DNA of 64,000 nucleotides from Candidatus Scotarchaeum otlingeri (lineage in GTDB: Archaea; Thermoproteota; Nitrososphaeria; Geothermarchaeales; JDFR-13): the NCBI GenBank assembly GCA_002011075.2, contig MTMA02000006.1, forward strand, positions 917,261-981,260, in the 5' to 3' direction. Positions within the stretch are counted from its first letter, which is position 1, and each line of letters opens with the position of its first letter. Made by a program: the position numbers and the translations under genes. Positions 9,373 to 17,350 of the stretch are shown piece by piece. Under the pieces are notes generated by a model. It ran no database searches. It was not told where the DNA came from and saw only the letters and a list, made by a program, of their open reading frames with translations.

Positions 9373-9771
9373 ATGAATAGCGAAATAGATAGACCGTTAG
9401 GCGTTGCATTAATATCTATATTTCAGATCCTCGTTGGGCTTCTAATGATTTTGGGTGGCATCGCTTTTATAATAATAGGTGCAGCTATGTCTCCATTTTT
9501 AGGATTAATGGGTATGATGGGATTCATCGGCATGATTGGCGGTGTAATTCTACTAATAGTATCCATAATTATTCTGGGGATCATAACAATTATTATCGGA
9601 ATAGGTATGTGGAATGGTAGGGAATGGGCCCGTCTAATAACACTCATCCTATCCGTCCTAGGATTACTCGTTTCAATATTGGCTCTTCCTGGGGGGCTAG
9701 TTGGAATCATAATCAACGCATTAATAATATACTATTTAACTAGAAATTACGTGAAAAAGTTCTTTACTTAA
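9373..9771 (+). CDS. Small polytopic membrane protein, unknown function
   Basis: 132 residues, almost all hydrophobic: helices at about 12-37, 42-72 and 83-120, with a conserved-looking GMWNGREWAR loop between the second and third. Small archaeal membrane proteins with an N-terminal RPLG and an internal G-x-x-WAR loop are common, but no function is known to me. The segment 42-72 is unusually rich in isoleucine, glycine and methionine. It stands alone. Confidence 0.65.
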   Translation: MNSEIDRPLGVALISIFQILVGLLMILGGIAFIIIGAAMSPFLGLMGMMGFIGMIGGVILLIVSIIILGIITIIIGIGMWNGREWARLITLILSVLGLLVSILALPGGLVGIIINALIIYYLTRNYVKKFFT

Positions 9772-9856
9772 AGCTCTAAATACCTGATAATAAAGACCAA
9801 AAAAAATCAACATTATCCTTGGAGGATTATTGTTGGAAGAACCTAGTCCATGATTA

Positions 9857-10441
9857 TTATAGAAGACCGACTATGAATAGAATTATTTTGAGAAGGGTTG
9901 AACCTAAGAAGTTTGTCAATATGATACTTAAATGGATTATGGGCACCATGGGAAACTCCATTTCAACCCAATCTCCATTTTTTGGCTCCATATATATGAG
10001 CTTAGGAAGCAATGCAAACGAGATTTCCTTATGTAGCCTTATCATGTTAATAACGGCCTTGATAGTAGCTACTCCAAACATAAACAGTAAACTATTAAAG
10101 AAAACATCCAACGGGTAAAACAATAAATCTATAGGCAGAATAGGAGTTGGAAAATATAGATTAAGTATAGTTAAAATTATTATGTCGGCTTCCCCTAATA
10201 TTAGCCGTATTCTATTGGCCAGCCATATCATGATTAGGAAAAACTGAAATATGCCTTGGAGAATTAAGGAACTAATTGTGAAGTCGAATAGGATAAAATA
10301 TTTATATATTGCATATGGTAGTATCGATATGCCTAGTAGAAGCAGAATTAAATCATGTACCTCCTTACTTTTAATATCTTGATAATCAGCCAACAATAAT
10401 ATGATGTTCATTAGCCCGAAGAAGACATATTCATACCGCAT
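9857..10441 (-). CDS. Archaeal prepilin peptidase, A24 family (PibD/FlaK-like)
   Basis: 194 residues with about six transmembrane helices. The two catalytic aspartates of this membrane aspartyl protease family are visible. D22 sits in ADYQDIKSKEV, the usual xxDxxxxxV loop after the first helix. D86 sits in LGEAD, the GxGD-type motif with E in the middle. It cleaves class III signal peptides before the hydrophobic helix of type IV pilins and should process the three pilins encoded 4-7 kb downstream. It is more isoleucine-rich than its family average but otherwise normal. Confidence 0.85.
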   Translation of the reverse strand: MRYEYVFFGLMNIILLLADYQDIKSKEVHDLILLLLGISILPYAIYKYFILFDFTISSLILQGIFQFFLIMIWLANRIRLILGEADIIILTILNLYFPTPILPIDLLFYPLDVFFNSLLFMFGVATIKAVINMIRLHKEISFALLPKLIYMEPKNGDWVEMEFPMVPIIHLSIILTNFLGSTLLKIILFIVGLL

Positions 10442-10688
10442 ATATACTAATTAGTATCTTTCAGTTAAATGATTTTTTAATGCTGGGATTGCCCCTAAGG
10501 CAATAGTATAGATGATAATTATGAAACTATAAATCGTCAAATTTTTTTGAAATATATGCTATCATACTATCATAAATTTCACTTAATAAATAAATTTAAT
10601 TTTCTTTTTAATATACATTGAGATTACTTGATTTTTAAATAAGCATAACAAATTTTTTTATGATGGTGAATGAGGGGGGCATAAATAT

Positions 10689-11492
10689 ATGAGTAATAGA
10701 TTTCTGGAGAGTCCACTGCTGTTATCAAATATAATCTATACAGATAAGAAACCTATAGTAGGCTGGTATCTAATACTGAGGAATGTTCCGGGTGCCTTGG
10801 CTGAAGTGCTGCAAGTATTCACAAATCACTCACTAAATATTATAGCGATGAATTTTTCACCGGCCATGGGGAAGGAGGATGTATTGATATTTATAGCTAC
10901 GGACTTCTCAAAGACGAAGGCCAACGTGGAAAAAATTAGGAAGGAATTGTTATCTCAAGACAAAGTTGTTGATGCAAAGGTTATAGAGACTAAGCTAGAT
11001 AGGGTGCTCATAGATGAACTACATTTTCCAATAATAGATAGTGAAGGTCGAAGGAGAATTTTGATGTCGATGGAGAATATGTGGCTATACGTCGTTGGGA
11101 TAAGGGATATGCTAGGACAGGCGGGGCTTTCTCTAATATATAATCAGGGTAGTGAGGTTGGTGAAAAGATAGCTGCTAGCTATATTGCCAGAGGTATCAC
11201 AGATTTACGTGAAGCGTTAGACATGACACTAATGTGGAGCATTGCACTAGGTAGATTTAGAGGAGAAATAGTGAAATATGATGTAAAGAAGGGCATAATC
11301 ATAATAAGGCTATATAATAACTGGGAGTGCGAAGTGGCAAAAGAAAACCGTATAGCGGGACCTGCATCATATATGGAGAGAGGAATATTAGCGGGGCTTA
11401 TAAAAAGTTATGTAATGAAGAAGGTAAAAGCAGAAGAGATCAAGTGTATAGCTAATGGATTTCCCTATTGTGAGATAAGAATAATCTTCTAA
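10689..11492 (+). CDS. ACT-V4R two-domain protein (ligand-sensing?)
   Basis: 267 residues. An ACT-like domain (about 22-100: LRNVPGALAEVLQVFTNHSLNI) is followed by a V4R domain (about 125-267) with IIIRLYNNWECE, ERGILAGLI and a final cysteine pair (IKCIANGFPYCEI). ACT domains bind small molecules such as amino acids. V4R domains are predicted small-molecule sensors found in aromatic-compound regulators and BchJ-like proteins. No DNA-binding domain is present. A paralogue with the same architecture is encoded on the opposite strand at 12172-12981. It is probably a sensor or regulator; the ligand is unknown. Confidence 0.75.
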   Translation: MSNRFLESPLLLSNIIYTDKKPIVGWYLILRNVPGALAEVLQVFTNHSLNIIAMNFSPAMGKEDVLIFIATDFSKTKANVEKIRKELLSQDKVVDAKVIETKLDRVLIDELHFPIIDSEGRRRILMSMENMWLYVVGIRDMLGQAGLSLIYNQGSEVGEKIAASYIARGITDLREALDMTLMWSIALGRFRGEIVKYDVKKGIIIIRLYNNWECEVAKENRIAGPASYMERGILAGLIKSYVMKKVKAEEIKCIANGFPYCEIRIIF

Positions 11493-12115
11493 GTTTTTAT
11501 CCCCTCACTATCCGTCAGTCCTTCATAAGAATAATAAAAGATCAATATCGTAGCGTACAATACAATAATATAGGACAAGAAAATTAAGGGTTCTAAGTAT
11601 GGCCATATAACTATAGGCATCAATGAAGATGCCGTACCTATAAGTGAAAATCCCGCTATAATATATTCATCAAAGATCACTAATGATCCTATAGCTACAA
11701 TAACTAAGGATAAAGATATACTAAGTATCTTTATAATCCAAAGGGGAACACCTCCTAAAAGCAAGTGATATATGCTAATTATCGCTAGAAAATTATTTAT
11801 TAAAGTCAGTATCGAAATTCCAGCCAGCATCAATAACAACGTCTCAAGAAATTCTTTGAACCATTTGATACTTCCATATCTACCATAGAGATAAATAGTC
11901 ATGGTGGAGAAAAAAAGGTAAAAGAAAATTTTGAAGACAATCATGCCGTCAAACCCGTAATTTTCATATATTCCTCTTGCTATGGGATTAGATTCTCCGA
12001 CAATACCTCCTGGAAAATAGGTTATTAACCAAAAAGTTGTAACTAAATCACCCACGACAAAAAGTCCATATATAACTATAAGGTTTATAATTAATTCTAT
12101 GTCTACTCGCTTCAC
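11489..12115 (-). CDS. Polytopic membrane protein, DUF5658-like
   Basis: 208 residues with about six transmembrane helices. The first helix and loop (GDLVTTFWLITYFPGG, then ESNPIARGIYE) resemble DUF5658-type membrane proteins, which share a 'D..tT......G..E.NP' signature. It ends 4 bases inside the 3' end of the convergent ACT-V4R gene at 10689. It follows the other ACT-V4R gene on the same strand by 56 bases, so it may be co-transcribed with it. Function unknown. Confidence 0.7.
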   Translation of the reverse strand: MKRVDIELIINLIVIYGLFVVGDLVTTFWLITYFPGGIVGESNPIARGIYENYGFDGMIVFKIFFYLFFSTMTIYLYGRYGSIKWFKEFLETLLLMLAGISILTLINNFLAIISIYHLLLGGVPLWIIKILSISLSLVIVAIGSLVIFDEYIIAGFSLIGTASSLMPIVIWPYLEPLIFLSYIIVLYATILIFYYSYEGLTDSEGIKT

Positions 12116-12171
12116 AAAATATTAAATCGATAGATCGATTATTAATGTAAATATAGAAATGGTATTTTCAT

Positions 12172-12981
12172 TTATTTGGCTCTGCTGCTCAGGAGGAATT
12201 CGCAACAATCATCTCCTCTTGATAGACACCGTTCTTCTATTGCTATATACTCTTTATTATACAATCCGCTTAATAATCCCGCGAGGAACCCTCTATACAA
12301 ATGTGAATTGGCTGCTCCAGTTGATATCCCTTTACATTCCCATAATCCATAAACTCTTATTATTATTTTCTCATTGTTGTGATAGTGCTCCATCTCGGCA
12401 GATATGAACCATCCCATGCTTATTCCGAATCGAAGGTGGTCGACGATTACCTCTGGTGGCTGACTACTTCTCAGATTCTTGTGAAGCTTCACCGCCGCCA
12501 TACCCATACTTTTCCCTATGTGCCAGAGATAAGCTTGGTATGCACTTTCGGGTAGATACTCCTTCACTCCCCTAATTAGCCCATGCCATAAGTCGATACT
12601 TGCCGCAACAAGTCTCTTATTCATATAGGTAACAGGTATGGTTCTGTCATCTATCACTAATCCACGTTTAGTGGAGTCTATCACCTCATATTTAGTGACT
12701 ATACTATTTAGGTCCCTTAGAAGTTCGGGTAACATTTCGCGATCATGTTGATACCCTACGAGAAATACTTCGCCATAATGATCCTTTTCTTCTCCATGTA
12801 TGAAGCCTATATTTATACCTCTCTTTGATATAGTATCTAGTACCTTTCTTAGCGTACCTGGCTTATTGGGTATGGTGAGTCTTATACCAAATATATCTAC
12901 ATTGGACTTATAGAATATCCTTGTGGCATTATATGTCATATAACTATTAGCTCTATTTATGACCACCTTCATTGGCCTCAT
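12172..12981 (-). CDS. ACT-V4R two-domain protein, paralogue
   Basis: 269 residues with the same layout as the protein at 10689-11492. An ACT-like domain (about 28-105: IPNKPGTLRKVLDTISKRGINI) precedes a V4R domain with IIIRVYGLWECK, YRGFLAGLL and a terminal cysteine cluster (EERCLSRGDDCCEF). The two share the WEC, RG-LAGL and E-C-x-x-G-x-x-C-E positions but are otherwise quite diverged, so the duplication is old. It is a likely ligand-binding regulator. The downstream membrane protein gene could be its partner. Confidence 0.75.
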   Translation of the reverse strand: MRPMKVVINRANSYMTYNATRIFYKSNVDIFGIRLTIPNKPGTLRKVLDTISKRGINIGFIHGEEKDHYGEVFLVGYQHDREMLPELLRDLNSIVTKYEVIDSTKRGLVIDDRTIPVTYMNKRLVAASIDLWHGLIRGVKEYLPESAYQAYLWHIGKSMGMAAVKLHKNLRSSQPPEVIVDHLRFGISMGWFISAEMEHYHNNEKIIIRVYGLWECKGISTGAANSHLYRGFLAGLLSGLYNKEYIAIEERCLSRGDDCCEFLLSSRAK

Positions 12982-13153
12982 ATCCCATGTATGATTTTAT
13001 TTTCCGTAAATATAAATCTTTAATTCTACGATTTTTAAAGATATGTCAAATATGACTTAGCTAAACATTTAAAGAATTTCAGCATATTTATATAATAATG
13101 GATTGATATAATATTATCGAAAAATTAGAGGAACGGGATAAGGGTAGGTTACT

Positions 13154-14110
13154 TTGTCAAATAAAATTATTAGACTTTTAAAGGAAAAAAAATTAACAAC
13201 ATATATATTGAAAGCAAATAATAAGATGAAGGTTCAGCTTCACGTAAGCCATAAGCCACATATATCTCATAAAATAGGCGATGTATCTACACAGGAATCG
13301 AGGGCATTAATAGATATCCTCGAGCGAGAAGACCTCTTTGAAAAAGTGGTCTTCGGAAACACGGTCGCCTGTCCCTACTGTGAATCTATAGATCTGGTAA
13401 TCAATATACGATGCCCAAAATGTAGATCCCTCGAGGTGGAAAGAGAATTTGTACTAGAGCATGCTAAATGTGGAATGGTTTTTCCAGCTAAAAATTTAAA
13501 GATTTTTAATTGTCCAAGATGCGGTCGAGATATAAAGCCTGATAAAGAGCTTAGGATAATTGGAAGTATATTTCGCTGTCCATCATGTGGAACAAGCTTT
13601 GAGTCTCCGGATATAGATCTGCATTGTAACACGTGTGATAAAGATTTTTCAATTAGAGAAGCAGAAATAAAGAAGATTTATACCTATCAATTTAGAGAGA
13701 AGGCTGAGGAGATCCTCGATCTACTCTATGTATATTCTAGGATATATAGCGAGATAGAAAAACTTGGAGTAAAGGTGTATCTCCCAGGAACAATTAATGG
13801 AGAATCAGGAGTTAAACATGAATTTCCATTGGTATTGAGGGCTGGTAATGATAAATGTCTCATTATAGATCTAGGTGGATTGGTGTCATCTATAGACCTT
13901 GATGGTCTTATAAGGGATTATATTAAGATACTTGATACGCCTCAATGTAGATATCTTTATGTAGCCAAAGATGAAAATGTCAATCCAGAGATCCAAATAC
14001 CATCTAAGTTGAAAGACTATATCTCCCTAATAATAGTTAAAGATATAGATGAAGCTATAGATAAGGTTAAGGAGTATATAAATAACTTGATAGGGGAGAA
14101 GAAGCGTTGA
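13154..14110 (+). CDS. TackOD1 zinc-ribbon protein with C-terminal alpha/beta domain
   Basis: 318 residues with a TTG start. Residues about 70-165 hold a chain of metal-binding pairs: C73/C76, C87/C90, H103/C106, C120/C123, C142/C145 and C158/C161. This arrangement is that of the TackOD1 domain, a predicted signalling output domain of TACK archaea. The C-terminal part (about 180-318: HEFPLVLRAG, KCLIIDLGG, CRYLYVAKDE) looks like a separate alpha/beta, possibly nuclease-like, domain with no clear active site. Its stop overlaps the TTG start of the next membrane gene, so the two are coupled. They lie directly before the pilin genes. Confidence 0.75.
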   Translation: MSNKIIRLLKEKKLTTYILKANNKMKVQLHVSHKPHISHKIGDVSTQESRALIDILEREDLFEKVVFGNTVACPYCESIDLVINIRCPKCRSLEVEREFVLEHAKCGMVFPAKNLKIFNCPRCGRDIKPDKELRIIGSIFRCPSCGTSFESPDIDLHCNTCDKDFSIREAEIKKIYTYQFREKAEEILDLLYVYSRIYSEIEKLGVKVYLPGTINGESGVKHEFPLVLRAGNDKCLIIDLGGLVSSIDLDGLIRDYIKILDTPQCRYLYVAKDENVNPEIQIPSKLKDYISLIIVKDIDEAIDKVKEYINNLIGEKKR

Positions 14111-14325
14111 AGAGACTATTCGCTTACCTGGGTATAGCGGGGCTAGGATTTGGAGTAGGAATAACATTATATATAGTAGGCCGGCTTGTCGGTAGAATTA
14201 TAGAGAGATACATCCCCTACATATATCAAATGCTTGTCAATCCTGAGACCTCGGGAATGCTTCTATCTGGTATCGGGGGAATGATATTGGCCGTTGTCTT
14301 AGCATACCTGTGGGCATCACGGTAA
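14107..14325 (+). CDS. Small two-helix membrane protein coupled to the TackOD1 gene
   Basis: 72 residues starting at a TTG that overlaps the TGA stop of the TackOD1 gene by 4 bases, which points to translational coupling. Two transmembrane helices lie at about 5-28 and 48-70, separated by an arginine- and tyrosine-containing loop. The first helix has GxxxG-like spacing (GIAGLGFGVG). It may anchor or report to the cytoplasmic TackOD1 protein. Function unknown. Confidence 0.65.
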   Translation: MKRLFAYLGIAGLGFGVGITLYIVGRLVGRIIERYIPYIYQMLVNPETSGMLLSGIGGMILAVVLAYLWASR

Positions 14326-14424
14326 AAAGCAAAAAATCAATAACTTTATATCGAGCATAATGAGTCACCATGAAATAATAATTATTTATTGATTCTATCA
14401 TTATATAGTAATATGGTGTAGATA

Positions 14425-15849
14425 ATGAGGCGTCGAAAGGGCGTAAGCCCGATGGTCTCAACGGTATTGCTTACCGCCATAGTAGTAGTTATAGGGACGG
14501 CGGTGGCTTTATGGGCAGCCACTTCCTTTTCCATCTTCGGGGGAGGAATGGGAAATTATTTGACTATAAGAGAGGAACAGCTAAAGGAGAATTTGATAAT
14601 TGAGCATGTCCAATTTATCTACAAGAATAAGTTAAGAATATTCCTTAGAAATGTAGGTACAGTCGAAAGTAATGTTCATTATATTTATGTACTTGACCTT
14701 AATGATACCTCAAATCATGATGTAATAGAATTAGATCCTAAACTAGAGGTACTAGTGGGAGAATTAGAAAACGTTACTGTAACGGTATCTTGGAATTGGT
14801 CAGGGAAAAGGGCTTATCAGATAAAAGTTAGCACAACAAGAGGTAATGTCGTATCAGAAATATATCTAAGTTCATATATAGTTAGGGAGCCTGTCTATGC
14901 CGAGACAATATTATTGACCATCTCAGATCCCGATGTTACATATGGACAAGTCACGGGTTCATATACCAATACTCATAATAGAAATGAAGGGTTAACTCAA
15001 GATATAACTGAGTCGGTTGTCGCTGTCCCAAGTGAGAGTATAGTTAATGGAGGCTTCGATACAGATGCTAGTGGATGGAATAGCAAAACAACCGGAGATG
15101 CTGTAGTAGGTTATGATTCGAATGAAGGAAATCCTCCGGGGTCAGTCTATGCCTCCGTATCAGGAAAAAATAAATTAGGTACTGGAGTCTGGTATCAAGA
15201 TATTACTGTTGATGAAGTGCCAGCTAGTGCTCAGTTACAATTAGATTATATGATTAGTCATTATAGCAAAATTGATAGCTTCGTATTGAATATATCTATT
15301 GTACTTCCAACAGGATCTACAAGTACACTTGAGACAATCACCATTCAGGGCACAACATCATGGATAACAAAGAACTATGATGTAAGTAGTCTATTTACCC
15401 AAACGGGAGTATATAGACTGAAGCTAAAAGCTACCATAGATACTTCTAATATACCTGGAGGGGAAGGGAGGGTTTATTGGGATAATGTCTCTCTAGACTT
15501 ATATCATAATAGATATATATTGGATGTTAGGTATACATTCCAGCTCGATACTACAGCAGTGCCTATAGCAAACGTGACTAGACTGCTTGTTTCTGTATTT
15601 TCATATACCACAGGAGAGCCGATATCTGTATACATTTATGATTTTTCGACAGCTAGTTGGGTCTTTCTTGTAAATATCACAACTACATCGATGGACTGGA
15701 CAAATTCATCTATAACCTCCGGGTTTTCGAACTATATAAGTGCGACAGGTACAATTTACATTAGATTTGCGACCGCCTACGACACAAACCAAGATACATT
15801 ATATATTGATTATCTAGCTATAAAAGTGAGGTATTATGTTAAGGGTTAG
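14425..15849 (+). CDS. Type IV pilin-like surface protein with jelly-roll domain
   Basis: 474 residues. A class III signal (MRRRKGVSPMVSTV) with the likely cleavage before VSPMV precedes a hydrophobic helix to about residue 35. A pilin-type strand region (about 55-150) follows. The middle of the protein (about 205-365: IVNGGFDTDASGWN, then GRVYWDNVSLDLY) has the start and end signatures of a carbohydrate-binding-like jelly-roll. The C-terminal region is another beta domain. This is far longer than an ordinary pilin and suggests an adhesin displayed at a pilus tip or along the fibre. A TATA-like stretch lies near 14345-14353. The next pilin gene overlaps it by 14 bases. Confidence 0.8.
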   Translation: MRRRKGVSPMVSTVLLTAIVVVIGTAVALWAATSFSIFGGGMGNYLTIREEQLKENLIIEHVQFIYKNKLRIFLRNVGTVESNVHYIYVLDLNDTSNHDVIELDPKLEVLVGELENVTVTVSWNWSGKRAYQIKVSTTRGNVVSEIYLSSYIVREPVYAETILLTISDPDVTYGQVTGSYTNTHNRNEGLTQDITESVVAVPSESIVNGGFDTDASGWNSKTTGDAVVGYDSNEGNPPGSVYASVSGKNKLGTGVWYQDITVDEVPASAQLQLDYMISHYSKIDSFVLNISIVLPTGSTSTLETITIQGTTSWITKNYDVSSLFTQTGVYRLKLKATIDTSNIPGGEGRVYWDNVSLDLYHNRYILDVRYTFQLDTTAVPIANVTRLLVSVFSYTTGEPISVYIYDFSTASWVFLVNITTTSMDWTNSSITSGFSNYISATGTIYIRFATAYDTNQDTLYIDYLAIKVRYYVKG

Positions 15850-16723
15850 AAGTGCCTATAAGAATAAATGGAGCAAAAAGAAGGGGATAAGCACAATAAT
15901 GGGTGCAATTATACTTATCATTATAATTATAACTTTCTTCTCATCATTATATGCAATTACAGTAAAACTTGACTTCTATCAACAGGCAATTAGCGAAGCC
16001 AGCGAGGATATCGTTGAGAGAAATAAAGAAGATATAAGTGTAGTGGCATTATATCTAACAGGAACTGGAATAAAAATAGAGTTATTTAATGAAGGTGGAG
16101 TTACGGCAAGAATAGTTTCTTTATGGATAAACGATACATTTTATGACTTAATGGATAATGATCTCTATGTATCTCCAGGAAGTAAATTATCTATACAAAC
16201 AACATTCGTTCCCGAGGGAAATAAAACATACATATTTAAGATAGTAACTGAGAGAGGAAACCTTATAATTGATTATTACCCTAAATTGGTTCATATAGGA
16301 TCAGGTAACGCAGGTGTGCCTGGTGGGGCGGGAGCTGCAACTATAACTCCTGGTACTTGGGCTGCCGGACGATTCAAAGAGGTCACAGTTGCTATAATAA
16401 AAAATGTTGGGACGGTAGCTTTTAAACTAAACTTTTTGACTAGAATAGTTTTTGTTGATGTATCAACGGGAACGGTATATTCAGGATATATAGAATCAAT
16501 TACTGTGGGTACCACGACCAAGAATATCGGTCCAACGACGCCATCAGATGTTGAATCTATGTGGATTTATCCAGGTGATGAAGCGAGCATCACCTTTAGA
16601 ATGTATGAAGAGCCCATAGAAGGTACTTATGATATATATCTCCATCTAATGGGGTATGACGCCTATGGAAGCTTCTATACCCAAGCTTTATATCTAGGAC
16701 GATATACTTTATCAGCTCCCTGA
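15836..16723 (+). CDS. Type IV pilin-like protein, second subunit
   Basis: 295 residues. The N-terminus (SKKKGISTIMGAIILIII) is a class III signal with KKG just before the cleavage point, followed by one hydrophobic helix to about residue 44. The rest is predicted beta-rich and extracytoplasmic, with a glycine/alanine-rich linker (GSGNAGVPGGAGAAT) around residue 158-172 dividing two lobes. The gene starts inside the end of the larger pilin gene (14-base overlap), so the two proteins are probably made together and may form one complex. Confidence 0.8.
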   Translation: MLRVRSAYKNKWSKKKGISTIMGAIILIIIIITFFSSLYAITVKLDFYQQAISEASEDIVERNKEDISVVALYLTGTGIKIELFNEGGVTARIVSLWINDTFYDLMDNDLYVSPGSKLSIQTTFVPEGNKTYIFKIVTERGNLIIDYYPKLVHIGSGNAGVPGGAGAATITPGTWAAGRFKEVTVAIIKNVGTVAFKLNFLTRIVFVDVSTGTVYSGYIESITVGTTTKNIGPTTPSDVESMWIYPGDEASITFRMYEEPIEGTYDIYLHLMGYDAYGSFYTQALYLGRYTLSAP

Positions 16724-16821
16724 GACACTATGGCGTATTAATATTTGTCGATAAAAAATATATGCATAACTATATAAAACTGAGATAAAGTTTTATAGTA
16801 ACCTTACAAGAAATGTTACAT

Positions 16822-16834
16822 AAAGCTTATATAC
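16822..16834 (+). promoter_or_regulatory. Archaeal BRE/TATA box before the third pilin gene
   Basis: The sequence AAAGCTTATATAC is a purine-rich BRE-like element joined to a TATA box. A start of transcription about 25 bases downstream would fall near 16855, leaving a short leader with a GGTGA Shine-Dalgarno before the TTG at 16869. This suggests the 149-residue pilin has its own promoter, separate from the two pilin genes upstream. Confidence 0.5.
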
Positions 16835-16868
16835 GTATTTAAATCATTTCTCATACTGGTGAATATTA

Positions 16869-17318
16869 TTGAAGAGGTATGTTAGGAAGTTTGGGAAGAA
16901 ACGCGGAGTATCACCGGTAATCGCAGTACTACTCTTAATAGCCATAGCAGTAGCTACGGGCATTTTGGTGTATATATGGGTCACAGGATTATCAGGTGCA
17001 CTAACTCAAACAGGAGGGCAACAAGTAGCCGAACAACTGACTATGGAAGCATATGATTATGATCCGATAGCAAGTGGCGTAGTATTATATGTTCGTAATA
17101 CAGGTACGGTAGATTTAGATATTGATACTGTATATTTCGACGGTGTGGAGGATACTACCATAGATCCTGGAGTATTATCTCCTGGTGATTCAACGAGCTT
17201 TACAATTGATGTATCGGGTGCTACAGGGGCAACTGCTGGTAGTTCTCATATAGTTAAAATTGTAACAAAAACGGGTGCTGTATTTACTTTTACTGTTGTC
17301 GCTGGAAGGACTGGATAG
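16869..17318 (+). CDS. Type IV pilin (probable main subunit)
   Basis: 149 residues with a TTG start and a GGTGA ribosome-binding site 8 bases before it. The class III signal KKRGVSPVIAVLLLIAIAVA is the archaeal pilin/archaellin consensus, cleaved after G and before VSPVIAV. One helix is followed by a small beta domain with DPIASGVVLYVRNTGTVDLDI, the pattern shared by many archaeal pilins. It has its own promoter and a T-rich terminator region behind it. Size, simple layout and expression signals suggest the major pilin, with the two longer upstream proteins as minor subunits. Confidence 0.85.
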   Translation: MKRYVRKFGKKRGVSPVIAVLLLIAIAVATGILVYIWVTGLSGALTQTGGQQVAEQLTMEAYDYDPIASGVVLYVRNTGTVDLDIDTVYFDGVEDTTIDPGVLSPGDSTSFTIDVSGATGATAGSSHIVKIVTKTGAVFTFTVVAGRTG

Positions 17319-17328
17319 TTTCCTCAAT

Positions 17329-17350
17329 TATTATTTTTATTTTTAATCTT
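17329..17350 (+). terminator. T-rich terminator after pilin gene
   Basis: Several T-runs (TTATTTTTATTTTT) begin about 12 bases after the pilin stop codon and overlap the end of the convergent membrane glycosyltransferase-like gene. Archaeal RNA polymerase terminates at oligo-T stretches without needing a hairpin, so this is a likely terminator for the pilin transcript. Confidence 0.5.

Noticed and set aside
9819-10118. 99-codon plus-strand frame over the prepilin peptidase
   Set aside because: The opposite strand has catalytic aspartates and membrane helices of a known peptidase. This frame shows no family features.
10442-10688. 247-base gap before the first ACT-V4R gene
   Set aside because: Contains T-runs and a TATA-like stretch near 10631 but no gene or repeat I can support.
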